Below the pieces are notes generated by a model. It was not told where the DNA came from. It saw only the letters and a program-made list of their open reading frames with translations, and searched no databases. Source: Paenibacillus sp. HGH0039 (GTDB lineage: Bacteria > Bacillota > Bacilli > Paenibacillales > NBRC-103111). From it: a stretch of 64,000 nucleotides of DNA. The position numbers were made by a program, and so were the translations under genes. This document shows positions 45,855 to 54,029 of the stretch, piece after piece. Each line of letters opens with the position of its first letter. Positions within the stretch are counted from its first letter, which is position 1. Location: assembly GCF_000411255.1 (NCBI RefSeq), contig NZ_KE150412.1:2436108-2500107 (forward strand), in the 5' to 3' direction.

Positions 45855-46733
45855 TCACTTTCCATAGAAAATCGCCATCAACAAACACTCTACATTGGCG
45901 TATTGTGGCAGAATATTTTTTATGCCGCGCATCCATAAGTAGTAGTTAAAATCATACTTTTCATCACACAATCCGTGTTCATCAATATTAAGCTTTAATG
46001 GTTGAGATGAACTAAACCCAACAAACAGGTGTCCTACAACTTCTGATTTGGGCTGTAAGGGTAATTTGAAGTCAGCACCGACATATTCGTTTAAACCAAA
46101 AACAGGATGATTAGTTATCTTTGCGCCTTGTTTATCGTATATGAATAGCTCTCCAGCCATAATCGTAATGGGGAAATCCGTTGTATTCGAAAACGCAACA
46201 TCTATTGATGCGCATCCCACCATATCATGTACAGCATGTAAAGATTTTTCTAGAAGTCTAATTTCAAATTGACCTTTATTAAGGTACATATAATCAAAGT
46301 CATTTCTTTTTGCTACGGCATTCATACTGCCTTTTCGGATTAAACAAAGTCCTTCATTCAGACGATCATATTTCTTTTTCAGCATATATGGTTTGTTATC
46401 TGTACTATAAATCTTTAAGATCCCTAACACTGATCCTTTGTAGTCATATTTGAATTAATCAAAATGTATCTCAGGTTCAATGTTATTTAGAATTACTTGT
46501 TTGTAGTTTGATGAATCAATAAATTCTTCTGGGTTTATTCCCTTGATTTCTTTTCCTTCAGGCCGATCCTTTACTCCCACTATAATAAATTTATCTCCGT
46601 CATAACGGGAGTTTGCCATAGCCATAATGTCCACAATCAAGTCGGCAGTTTTTTCTTTGGAATATTGTTTTTCTTTAAAGTCTAAGTAGTCGCACTCGTA
46701 TCCGTATTCTACTAATTCATTTATCCTATCCAT
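45855..46733 (-). pseudogene. AlbA_2/Schlafen-type DNA-binding protein split by an in-frame TAA
   Basis: The first part (46733-46458) begins with a good ribosome-binding site (AAGGTGAG) and encodes an AlbA_2 domain: YECDYLDFKEKQYSKEKTADLIVDIMAMANS and GDKFIIVGVKDRPEGKEIKG. A TAA at 46457-46455 follows HFD. The same frame continues without a gap as FKYDYKGSVLGILKIYSTDNKPYMLKK and GLCLIRKGSMN, which is the normal second half of the AlbA_2 domain, then about 130 further residues. So this is a single gene of 292 residues with one nonsense codon. Such proteins occur in defence islands. It may be a genuine pseudogene, a sequencing error, or two polypeptides. Confidence 0.7.
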
Positions 46734-46839
46734 ATGGATCTCACCTTAAAGTCACAAATTGATTTGTACGCAATATGAACCATTCCTACTTTTAATTCGA
46801 CATTTTATACCAATATCCTACTTTTCCCAAATCGGCAAA

Positions 46840-46870
46840 GAAAAAAGCTACTGATGAGTTCAGTAGCAAA
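46840..46870 (-). terminator. Terminator in the accessory cluster
   Basis: Minus strand: GCTACTGA-ACTCA-TCAGTAGC followed by TTTTTTCTTT. It immediately follows the stop (46875) of an orphan C-terminal coding remnant. Confidence 0.85.
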
Positions 46871-46874
46871 GAGC

Positions 46875-47012
46875 CTATAATGGCTTGAGACGTTCCTTTA
46901 GAACTTCTTTCATTTTACCTGGGCTACTGGAAACTCCATGAAGGAAACCCTCCACCACTGGTATTACGATGGCCTTCTCAAAAACAAAAGCTGATCTTAT
47001 GTGACTATATAC
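46875..47012 (-). pseudogene. Orphan C-terminal coding remnant
   Basis: A 45-codon frame without a start, opening right after a TGA. It reads SAFVFEKAIVIPVVEGFLHG, then SSSPGKMKEVLKERLKPL and ends just before a strong terminator, as a gene end would. I do not recognise the family. It is probably what is left of a larger gene. Confidence 0.3.
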
Positions 47013-47017
47013 TCACA

Positions 47018-47398
47018 TCAATTCTTGTCGTTTTCCAATAATCCAGGTCTATTGTTTTGCTTTGTTCGGCCAACCTGTTCTAATAACCAAATAACGTGCC
47101 ACATCCCAGGAAATAAGAGAGCGGCAACCCATTCTTTGTAGATAACGTCTGTAAAGAATACAATTAGTACCGATAAGACTAAGAGCAGGAGATGCGTAAC
47201 TAACTTACACAGTTCTAATTTAAAAATAGAAGGGCGATAGCGATTTGCTATTGATTTCCCTAAAAAATACAAACAAGCCATTAGCAAATATAGAATTACA
47301 AACGAAGCATGTGCTCTTGTAGTATCAGAATCATATAGACTTACATAACCTTCATAAAAGCTCGAGAGAACACTGGCTAAAAGACCCGACATCACCAA
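47018..47398 (-). CDS. Membrane protein of unknown function (possibly a fragment)
   Basis: 126 residues with four hydrophobic segments (HASFVILYLLMACLYFLG, CKLVTHLLLLVLSVLIVFF and others) and a hydrophilic tail ending RPGLLENDKN. The ATG at 47398 has no ribosome-binding site and sits inside a hydrophobic stretch. The frame is open upstream for 23 more codons (RYFGVRLTIALFLAVGWVIL) to a TAA at 47468-47470, beyond which the same frame continues as the next small ORF. So this may be the second half of one interrupted gene spanning 47018-47692. Confidence 0.45.
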   Translation of the reverse strand: MVMSGLLASVLSSFYEGYVSLYDSDTTRAHASFVILYLLMACLYFLGKSIANRYRPSIFKLELCKLVTHLLLLVLSVLIVFFTDVIYKEWVAALLFPGMWHVIWLLEQVGRTKQNNRPGLLENDKN

Positions 47399-47467
47399 AA
47401 TAACCCAACCAACAGCTAAAAATAAAGCTATTGTAAGTCTAACCCCAAAATATCGCTTATTCCGTGC

Positions 47468-47692
47468 TTACTCAAACTCTACACGTAAGTTTTTGAAGCC
47501 TGTATTAACAGAGTCACCGACCTGAAGCAACGTCCGTCGAATTGAATTTGGTATATTGCGTAGTCTATCTATCCTTTTTCTACACAGCGAGATAATTGAT
47601 GCACGTTTTTTTTGCAGCCAACTCTTGCGACGAGATCGGTACACGTTCAATAACGGCACATATGAATGTAGGACATAGTGGCCATGGATCAT
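47468..47692 (-). CDS. Small basic protein, possibly the N-terminal half of an interrupted gene
   Basis: 74 residues, strongly basic (RSRRKSWLQKKRASII, RKRIDRLRNIPNSIRR). Its ATG overlaps the stop of the preceding ORF by four bases (ATGA). The frame after its TAA stays open into the membrane protein 47018-47398. I recognise no family; either it is a real coupled small gene or a broken N-terminus. Confidence 0.35.
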   Translation of the reverse strand: MIHGHYVLHSYVPLLNVYRSRRKSWLQKKRASIISLCRKRIDRLRNIPNSIRRTLLQVGDSVNTGFKNLRVEFE

Positions 47693-47946
47693 ACCACGGA
47701 TCGAGCCTCTCCAAAATAGATTGCCTTACGTAACAAGTGTATCATTTCAGAGGTGGGGATGTTGGTGTTGCTGCATGCGCTATCAAATACTTTTTGCCCT
47801 TTACTCTTATTAGCCGCTTCTCTATATTTGAATATAAGGATTGGAAATGTTGTACCTAATGAAAAGGGTAAGATCACATATTTCAATGTTTGCTCATAAA
47901 ACAATCTAAACCCAATTTCGTCTTTCAACTCAAAATAAGAAAGCAT
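47689..47946 (-). CDS. Small ORF following the DGQHR-like fragment
   Basis: 85 residues (ELKDEIGFRLFYEQTLKYVI, then FPILIFKYREAANKSKGQKVF). The start overlaps the end of the DGQHR-like ORF in another frame. Its opening could be the frameshifted continuation of that protein up to where the DGQHR motif would be expected, but the motif is absent. Function unknown, may be a decayed piece. Confidence 0.3.
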   Translation of the reverse strand: MLSYFELKDEIGFRLFYEQTLKYVILPFSLGTTFPILIFKYREAANKSKGQKVFDSACSNTNIPTSEMIHLLRKAIYFGEARSVV

Positions 47947-48200
47947 TTCTGTGTTTCTGCATTTAATAGTATTGGTACAAATAAAGCATCATCGCCTTTA
48001 GATAAATACATAGCGAAATCATTGCAACGCTTGCTGTCGACTGGGCGCTGGTATCCCTTACCGGATGGATGGTCGTATGGTTTTACATATGTGATTTGTA
48101 AAGCAGACATAGCAGAAACATTGCCAAGATATGCAAACTTCCCGCGCATTTTGTACTGTAGCACATTTTCAATTACATGTTGGTGCGCCAAAGATGTCAT
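47925..48200 (-). pseudogene. N-terminal fragment of a DGQHR/DndB-like protein
   Basis: The 91-residue frame reads MRGKFAYLGNVSAMSALQIT, then HPSGKGYQRPVDSKRCNDFAMYL and FVPILLNAET. The 'G-YQRP....R...-A-YL......-P-I-LN' pattern is the start of DGQHR-domain proteins such as DndB, found in DNA-modification and defence loci. ATG 48200 has AGGAG nine bases upstream. The frame ends before the DGQHR motif itself, so the gene is truncated or frameshifted. It is divergent from a small XRE regulator. Confidence 0.5.
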
Positions 48201-48330
48201 GTAGCATTTCTCCTCATGCATATTGTGATTTCATTTCAGAATATATATGTCCTATTTTCAAATGGTATTATGTAGTTTATGCTCTTCATTAGCTTCCTCT
48301 TCTTGCCTACTCTCAAAGAGAGGTGGCGAG

Positions 48331-48672
48331 ATGTCTAATATTAATGCCAGTGTGGGAAGAAAAATAAGAAGTTTGCGGAAAGCAAAAAATTATACGCAAG
48401 ACGAACTAGGCGATTTGATCGATCTTGAGCAGTCTTACTTAGGAAGAATTGAAAGAGGAGAAATTAATATTACACTTGGAACACTGTCTAGAATCTCTGA
48501 TGCTTTACAAATTAATCCATCGCAACTACTAGAGACAAACAGTGATTATTCGGATAAGGTAAAAAACGATACAATGAAAAAAATCGATACTTTGCTCTAC
48601 TCATTGGATAACTCAGAGCTTCAAATTGTACATCGGTTGCTTAAAGAGGCGCTGGCCTTAAGAAACACTTAA
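48331..48672 (+). CDS. Small XRE-family regulator (controller-like)
   Basis: 113 residues. An HTH_3 domain occupies the first 65 (GRKIRSLRKAKNYTQDELGDLIDLEQSYLGRIERGEINITLGTLSRI), followed by a short helical tail (LYSLDNSELQIVHRLLKEAL). This build is typical of restriction-modification controllers and SinR-like repressors. ATG 48331 has GAGAGGTGG upstream. It is the only plus-strand gene of the accessory cluster and is divergent from the DGQHR-like fragment, so I infer that it regulated that locus. Confidence 0.8.
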   Translation: MSNINASVGRKIRSLRKAKNYTQDELGDLIDLEQSYLGRIERGEINITLGTLSRISDALQINPSQLLETNSDYSDKVKNDTMKKIDTLLYSLDNSELQIVHRLLKEALALRNT

Positions 48673-48707
48673 ATTATTCAGTCACGAATGATAGAGCACT
48701 AATAAGA

Positions 48708-48755
48708 AAAGCAGGGAACCGTTGCCGTGGCATTCAGTCCCCCTGCTTGTTTTTA
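48708..48755 (+). terminator. Terminator after the XRE gene
   Basis: AAGCAGGG pairs with CCCTGCTT, followed by GTTTTT; the loop is long, with a possible inner stem. Confidence 0.6.
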
Positions 48756-48826
48756 TTGATATACAAATAACGAGCAATAATCAACAAGAATATATCGTTA
48801 AAACAAAACAGCCGAACCACGCGACT

Positions 48827-49042
48827 TCACAATTTTATATCCATAACTTGATTAGCTCCATTAGACTGATTCTTAATATAAGAGGGTTTACGCCGAGCCG
48901 CCTTCCCGCTAAAGATTTTTATATATTCCTCAACTTTCCCATCTTTAGACGGTACGACACATACTCCATCTTTTTGGTATATCTCTATGACTTTGCTTCC
49001 TCCCTTGAAATAAAAAAGGCGAGCAAATCCTAGAAATAACAC
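48827..49042 (-). CDS. Possible small protein
   Basis: A 71-codon minus-strand frame containing GGSKVIEIYQKDGVCVVPSKDGKVEEYIKIFSGKAARRKP. The residue pattern looks protein-like, but the ATG/TTG starts have no ribosome-binding site; a GGGAGG lies inside the frame with only ATA codons behind it. Low support. The 48673-49138 gap otherwise holds only the XRE terminator. Confidence 0.25.
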   Translation of the reverse strand: MLFLGFARLFYFKGGSKVIEIYQKDGVCVVPSKDGKVEEYIKIFSGKAARRKPSYIKNQSNGANQVMDIKL

Positions 49043-49138
49043 TAGAACTGCTCGACACTCATTAATCGGTTCCAGACTTTCTTTACTGGTTCCAGATTAT
49101 TATCACCGGACAAATTGCTGTGTCAACACGCTTCCGCC

Positions 49139-50968
49139 TTACTCCACCGTCACACTCTTCGCCAGATTGCGCGGTTTATCCACATCGTTCCCGCGTGCCA
49201 GCGACGCATAGTACGAAAGCAGCTGAAGCGGAATCACGGTCAGCGCAGGGGACAGCACATCCAGCGTCCGCGGGATGCTGAACATCTGGTCCACCGATTT
49301 TGCGAACTCCGCGTCTCCCTCGTAAGCAATTCCCAGCACTTTGCCGCCGCGCGCCGTAACTTCCTTGACGTTGCTCACCGTCTTCTCCTGAAGGTCGGAT
49401 TGCAGTCCCAGGGCAATCACCGGCACATCATCCTCGATCAGCGCGAGGGTTCCGTGCTTCAGCTCGCCGGCCGGATAAGCTTCGGAGTGAATGTACGAAA
49501 TCTCCTTCAGCTTAAGCGAGCCTTCCAGCGCAACGGCATAGTCGATACCGCGGCCGATGAAGAACAAATGCTCCTTCGGAGCATTCTGTTCCGCATAAGC
49601 TTGGATCTCTTCGCCGCGCGCCAGAATGCTTTCCACCTGCTCCGGCAGGCTCTGCATTGCCGCCAAGGTGTGGCGGATTTCCGCCGGCTCCACGGTTTCC
49701 AGCGTCTGCGCAAGGAACAAGCCCAGCAGATAGAACGCCATCAGCTGTGTCGTGTAAGCCTTCGTCGAAGCCACGGCAATCTCCGGCCCCGCCCACGTCA
49801 CGATCACGTCGTCCGCTTCCCGAGATACGGAGCTGCCGACTACGTTGGTGATCGCCAGCACGCGCGCGCCGTTTCTTTTCGCTTCGCGCAGCGCGGCCAG
49901 CGTATCTGCTGTTTCGCCGGATTGGCTCACGACAATGACCAGCGTTTCCGGGGTGATGATCGGCGACCGGTAACGGTACTCCGAAGCCACATCCGTTTCA
50001 ACCGGGATGCGCGCCAGCTTTTCGATGACGCTTTTACCGACAAGCCCGGCATGGTACGCCGTTCCGCAGGCTACGATCTGGATATTCCGAATATTCCGAA
50101 TTTGATCGGCCGTCATCGAAATTTCATCCAGAATCACGCGGTCGCCCGCTTCGGAAATACGGCTGCCGATCGTATCGCGGTAAGCTTTCGGCTGATCATA
50201 AATTTCCTTCATCATGAAGTGATCGAAGCCCGCTTTTTCAGCCGTTACCAGATCCCAGTCCACGCGGAACATTTCCCGAGAAATAAAATTCCCCTCGATT
50301 GTCATCAATTCGACACCGTCCCGCGTAAGCAGCGCCATTTCGCCATCGTTCAGGATATACACGTTGCGCGTATATTCCAGAATCGCCGGAATGTCCGAGC
50401 CGATAAAGTTCTCTCCTTCGCCTACCCCGATGATCAATGGACTCGCCAAACGTACAGCCACCAGCCGATCCGGCTCATACTCCGTCAGCACGCCGAGAGC
50501 AAAAGCGCCCCGCATTTGTTTAACCGCCTGCTGAACCGCTTTGACGATATCTCCCTCATACAGGTCGGCAATCAAATGGGAGATCACTTCCGTATCCGTC
50601 TCCGAAACGAACGTGTGCCCTTTAGCGATCAGCTCATCTTTCAGCGTCATGTAATTTTCAATAATCCCGTTGTGAACAACCGAGAATTTCATCGAATTGT
50701 CCGTGTGCGGGTGCGAATTCTCATCCGAAGGCTTGCCGTGTGTCGCCCAGCGCGTATGACCGATTCCTACCGTTCCGTTCAAAGGCGCATCGCTAAGCTG
50801 CGATTCCAGCACAGCCAGACGGCCTTTCGACTTCTTGATTTGAAGCCCGCCCTCCGTGTAAACGGCCACGCCTGCCGAGTCATACCCGCGGTACTCCAGC
50901 TTTTTCAATCCCTCGATCAACACTTCCTGAGAATCACGTTTACCGATATATCCAACGATTCCGCACAT
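49139..50968 (-). CDS. glmS: Glutamine--fructose-6-phosphate aminotransferase (isomerising)
   Basis: Makes glucosamine-6-phosphate, the first step to UDP-GlcNAc. The N-terminal Ntn glutaminase starts at Cys2 (MCGIVGYIGKRD) and shows RWATHG, HNGIIENY and SETDTE. Two SIS isomerase domains follow (CGTAYHAGLVGK, VSQSGETADT; then FFIGRGIDYAVALEGSLKLKE, SEAYPAGELKHG). It ends KPRNLAKSVTVE as in all GlmS. ATG 50968 has GGGGG upstream. Length, 609 residues, is normal. A glmS ribozyme is encoded upstream on the same strand but about 800 bases away, so transcripts are cut when glucosamine-6-phosphate is abundant. Confidence 0.97.
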   Translation of the reverse strand: MCGIVGYIGKRDSQEVLIEGLKKLEYRGYDSAGVAVYTEGGLQIKKSKGRLAVLESQLSDAPLNGTVGIGHTRWATHGKPSDENSHPHTDNSMKFSVVHNGIIENYMTLKDELIAKGHTFVSETDTEVISHLIADLYEGDIVKAVQQAVKQMRGAFALGVLTEYEPDRLVAVRLASPLIIGVGEGENFIGSDIPAILEYTRNVYILNDGEMALLTRDGVELMTIEGNFISREMFRVDWDLVTAEKAGFDHFMMKEIYDQPKAYRDTIGSRISEAGDRVILDEISMTADQIRNIRNIQIVACGTAYHAGLVGKSVIEKLARIPVETDVASEYRYRSPIITPETLVIVVSQSGETADTLAALREAKRNGARVLAITNVVGSSVSREADDVIVTWAGPEIAVASTKAYTTQLMAFYLLGLFLAQTLETVEPAEIRHTLAAMQSLPEQVESILARGEEIQAYAEQNAPKEHLFFIGRGIDYAVALEGSLKLKEISYIHSEAYPAGELKHGTLALIEDDVPVIALGLQSDLQEKTVSNVKEVTARGGKVLGIAYEGDAEFAKSVDQMFSIPRTLDVLSPALTVIPLQLLSYYASLARGNDVDKPRNLAKSVTVE

Positions 50969-51199
50969 ACAAAAATACCCCCATTTTTTGAGCTCCATGA
51001 CCCGCTCCGCATCCCGCGAATAACGTTCATAGGCTGTTTGTCAAAGATCGGCGGAACACTGAACGGAGCCACACTCCAGAATTCAAACTCCTACCGTCTG
51101 CCCTGCTTATATATTTTGCGATTCCTTATCTCGTCTAAAAAGAATGATTTCAAAAACCGGAACACCAAAACCACCTTAGTCGTTCTTCCACCTTGATTC

Positions 51200-51245
51200 C
51201 GGTTAGGTTAACTAGCGCATTGATGTACGGTTAGATTAACTAGCG
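51200..51245. repeat. Direct repeat in the glmS leader
   Basis: CGGTTAGGTTAACTAGCG (51200-51217) and CGGTTAGATTAACTAGCG (51228-51245), one mismatch in 18, spaced 28 bases start to start. Confidence 0.75.
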
Positions 51246-51253
51246 AAAGTCAT

Positions 51254-51272
51254 TTGATACGTTTCGTATCAA
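51254..51272. repeat. Hairpin and short repeats in the glmS leader
   Basis: TTGATACG-TTT-CGTATCAA forms a perfect 8-base stem. Nearby ACACCCGTATT occurs twice, at 51300-51310 and 51333-51343. Role unknown. Confidence 0.6.
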
Positions 51273-51769
51273 GATCTGTCTTTTACAAGTGTCTACATAA
51301 CACCCGTATTTAAAAAGTAAACCGGTACTCTTACACCCGTATTCGTCCTAAATGCCCTGAAATCTTCTAACAGGCGCACTTAAAAAAGGCTTCCGAGTTC
51401 GCGTTTTTCAAACAATGCGGCTTACTCGTATAAGCCGGAACGAGTATAAAAGGACGCCTGACACGCAACGATACAAGCTGCCCAAGCAGCGTCTTCGCCG
51501 CGAAAAACAGAACTGAAGAAACAGGCCCCTATATCCGAGGTCACCCGTCCAACAGCGCCGCAATACAGCCCCAATGCTGCACAGATCCTTAAACCAACGT
51601 CACCGCTTGGCAAAGATCTTTTCTGCCTGTCTAAAAACGACTGCTCCGTTCGTCCGCCTAAGCGGTTTCCGTACGACCCGTCTGCAGCCTCAACCAGAGC
51701 CATCCCTGCTTCTAAAATCCAAGCATGCGGCCCTGATCCCTTGCTATGAATCATTCGGCTGGATTCTTG

Positions 51770-51960
51770 TGTGCCCGGTCACCCGGACAGTTTGCTCTCC
51801 AGCTTGTCGGTAGGAATGAACTACCGGAAGGTCCCCGCCGAAAAATTCGAACACCTTCACCTCGTCAACTTGCCGGCTCCACGTTATCTTTGCCATACCG
51901 GGTCGATTAACCCGCATGTACAATTCGGACGCTTCCCGCGCAAGTTCTGGCGCTTGTTGT
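51770..51960 (-). ncRNA. glmS ribozyme / glucosamine-6-phosphate riboswitch
   Basis: On the minus strand the cleavage region reads AAGCGCCAGAACT, with the cut expected between A51954 and G51953. It is followed by GTTGACGAGG, ATTTTTCGGCGGGGACC and a final GTCCGGGTGACCGGGC hairpin (P4). These are the conserved cores of the glmS ribozyme (P1/P2.1, P2.2 pseudoknot, P3, P4). A loose promoter (TTTACA, 15 bases, TATTAT; 52097-52071) lies upstream. An open frame that crosses it is a coincidence. Confidence 0.9.
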
Positions 51961-52451
51961 TGCTGAAACACTATCCACCTTTCTCTGCATGAGTAAAAAA
52001 ACATATACCCATCATATTCATTTTGGCCCCGCTTTGCAACTCTCACGATACAAAATGAGATACAAGCCCCATAATAGGCGGTTAAATCTTGTGTAAATTC
52101 GCGGTATGAGCCTCACTTCGGCTAAGTACGACTGCATGACGGCAGGCTCGTTTCTTCTTCCATACGTGTGGTTGACACCCCGTCATGCGACGCCTCGCCG
52201 CGCTCCGGGAGCTAGCGGCTAGCGGTGCCTCCAATTTTCAACAAACGCTGTTTCCCGCACCGGGGTTCAACTCCACAGGACTTTCTATTCTTCTAAAAAC
52301 CATCACGAGCCCACCCATTAGCTCAGGCCTTCTGCGCATCTACATCCGCTTCCTTGAACTCACTCCTCTTATCTCCCCTCCCACAACCCTCTACTCCACT
52401 CTACCCCCCTCTCCTATACCGCTCAGCCCTCTGTCCCTCCCATCCGCATGC

Positions 52452-52487
52452 CAAAAAGCCGCTCCTCTCTTAAGAGAAAAGCGGCCT
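52452..52487 (-). terminator. Terminator of the cdaA-cdaR-glmM operon
   Basis: Minus strand: GCCGCTTTTCTCT-TA-AGAGAGGAGCGGC followed by TTTTT, about 75 bases after the glmM stop. Confidence 0.9.
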
Positions 52488-52561
52488 ACACAAACCGATC
52501 AACACAGCAGTCTATAACCTTATAGATCAGGCAAAATCAAGCCCGCAAAACGCGCCCGGAA

Positions 52562-53902
52562 TTAACCGAGCTCCCGCTTCACGACCTCCACGATGTCATT
52601 GACGTAGCCTTCCACCGTATCCTTGTCCGGCCCCTCAGCCATGACGCGGATAAGAGACTCCGTCCCGGACGGACGCACCAGCACACGGCCGTTGTCGCCC
52701 AGTTGGCTTTCTACGGCGCTGATTGCGCCAGCAATGGCTGCATTGTCCTGCAGCTTGCTTTTATCCGCTACACGCACGTTGACGAGCACCTGCGGGAACT
52801 TCCGCATAATCCGCTTCACTTCGCTAAGCGGACGACCTCCCGCCACGAGAGTGTCAGCGAGCTGCAAGCCCGTAAGAATACCGTCTCCGGTCGTATTGTA
52901 ATCGAGGAAAATAACATGCCCGGACTGTTCGCCGCCCAGGTTGTAGCCGCCCTTACGCATCTCTTCCATCACGTAACGGTCTCCTACGGCCGTCTGCGTC
53001 GCTTTCAGGCCGTGGCCTTCGATTCCCTTGAAGAAGCCGATGTTAGCCATCACGGTCGTTACAATCGTGCTGTGATTGAGCTTGCCCGCACGGTTCATCG
53101 CATCACCGCAGATGCTCAAGATGAAGTCGCCGTCGACTTCATCCCCGTTCTCGTCAATCGCGATAAGCCGGTCTGCGTCCCCGTCGAACGCAAGACCGAG
53201 GTTGGCGCCGTGCTCCATGACGGCCTTCTGCAGATTCTCCGGATGAGTCGAACCGCAGCCGTCATTGATATTGCGCCCGTTCGGCTCCGCTCCCAGCGTA
53301 ATCACTTCCGCTCCCAACTCGCGGAAAATCTTAGGCGCCAGCTCGTAAGCGGCTCCGTTCGCGCAGTCCATCACAATCTTCATGCCGCCGAACGAATGCT
53401 GCACGGTCGACTTGACGAAGTCGGCGTACAGGAACTTCGCCTTCGGATCATCCGACACGGAACCGATCTCGCCGCCCACCGGCCGCGGCAGCTCGTCGTC
53501 GTCCGCGTCGAGGAGGCGCTCGATTTCGAGCTCCGTCTCATCGAGCAGCTTAAACCCGTCTCCGCCGAAAAATTTGATCCCGTTGTCTTCCACGGGATTA
53601 TGCGAGGCGGAGATCATCACGCCGGCGTCGGCGCCAAGCACGCGCGTCAAATACGCGACGGCAGGTGTAGATACGACGCCGAGCCGGATCACGTTCGCTC
53701 CGATCGACAGGAGACCTGCGACCAGCGCCGCTTCCAGCATAGGACCCGAAATACGCGTGTCCTGGCCGATGACTACCTTCGGATGCTGAGCCTGACGTGT
53801 CAGCACATATCCTCCACAGCGTCCGATTTCAAAAGCCAGCTCCGGTGTCAGCTCTTTATTGGCTACTCCGCGAACTCCATCCGTTCCAAAATATTTCCCC
53901 AT
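52562..53902 (-). CDS. glmM: Phosphoglucosamine mutase
   Basis: Interconverts glucosamine-6- and glucosamine-1-phosphate for cell-wall precursor synthesis. 446 residues with all four phosphohexomutase signatures: the phosphoserine loop [16 protein letters not shown] (Ser of SASHNP), metal-binding DGDADR, the sugar-specificity [12 protein letters not shown] and the phosphate-binding [12 protein letters not shown]. It starts [18 protein letters not shown] 53902 has AGAGGGGA upstream. It is the last gene of cdaA-cdaR-glmM, a conserved Firmicutes order in which GlmM also modulates CdaA. Confidence 0.97.
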   Translation of the reverse strand: MGKYFGTDGVRGVANKELTPELAFEIGRCGGYVLTRQAQHPKVVIGQDTRISGPMLEAALVAGLLSIGANVIRLGVVSTPAVAYLTRVLGADAGVMISASHNPVEDNGIKFFGGDGFKLLDETELEIERLLDADDDELPRPVGGEIGSVSDDPKAKFLYADFVKSTVQHSFGGMKIVMDCANGAAYELAPKIFRELGAEVITLGAEPNGRNINDGCGSTHPENLQKAVMEHGANLGLAFDGDADRLIAIDENGDEVDGDFILSICGDAMNRAGKLNHSTIVTTVMANIGFFKGIEGHGLKATQTAVGDRYVMEEMRKGGYNLGGEQSGHVIFLDYNTTGDGILTGLQLADTLVAGGRPLSEVKRIMRKFPQVLVNVRVADKSKLQDNAAIAGAISAVESQLGDNGRVLVRPSGTESLIRVMAEGPDKDTVEGYVNDIVEVVKRELG

Positions 53903-54029
53903 CGTTCTCTTCCCCTCTTCTCATAAACGGCACGTAAATGCCATATCGGCTTCTTTATAAATCCTGGTAACTTGTCATGATTTTAACATATCCCTTATAA
54001 CTTACGAAGGAAAATTCCCGTTTAGGGGG

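Larger units (their letters stand above)
50969..52451. other. Long glmS upstream region
   Basis: No protein gene is supported between glmM and glmS. The stretch holds the ribozyme (51770-51960), about 800 bases of leader with repeats (51200-51343) and, further upstream, a pyrimidine-rich tract on the plus strand (about 52360-52445). Open frames of up to 110 codons have no ribosome-binding site. Confidence 0.6.

Noticed and set aside
49115..51196. 693-codon open frame on the plus strand across glmS
   Set aside because: It is antisense to the unmistakable glmS gene, has low-complexity His/Arg-rich composition and no ribosome-binding site; a codon-bias shadow.
51744..52046. 100-codon minus-strand ORF over the glmS ribozyme
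   Set aside because: The bases are explained by conserved ribozyme structure; there is no ribosome-binding site.
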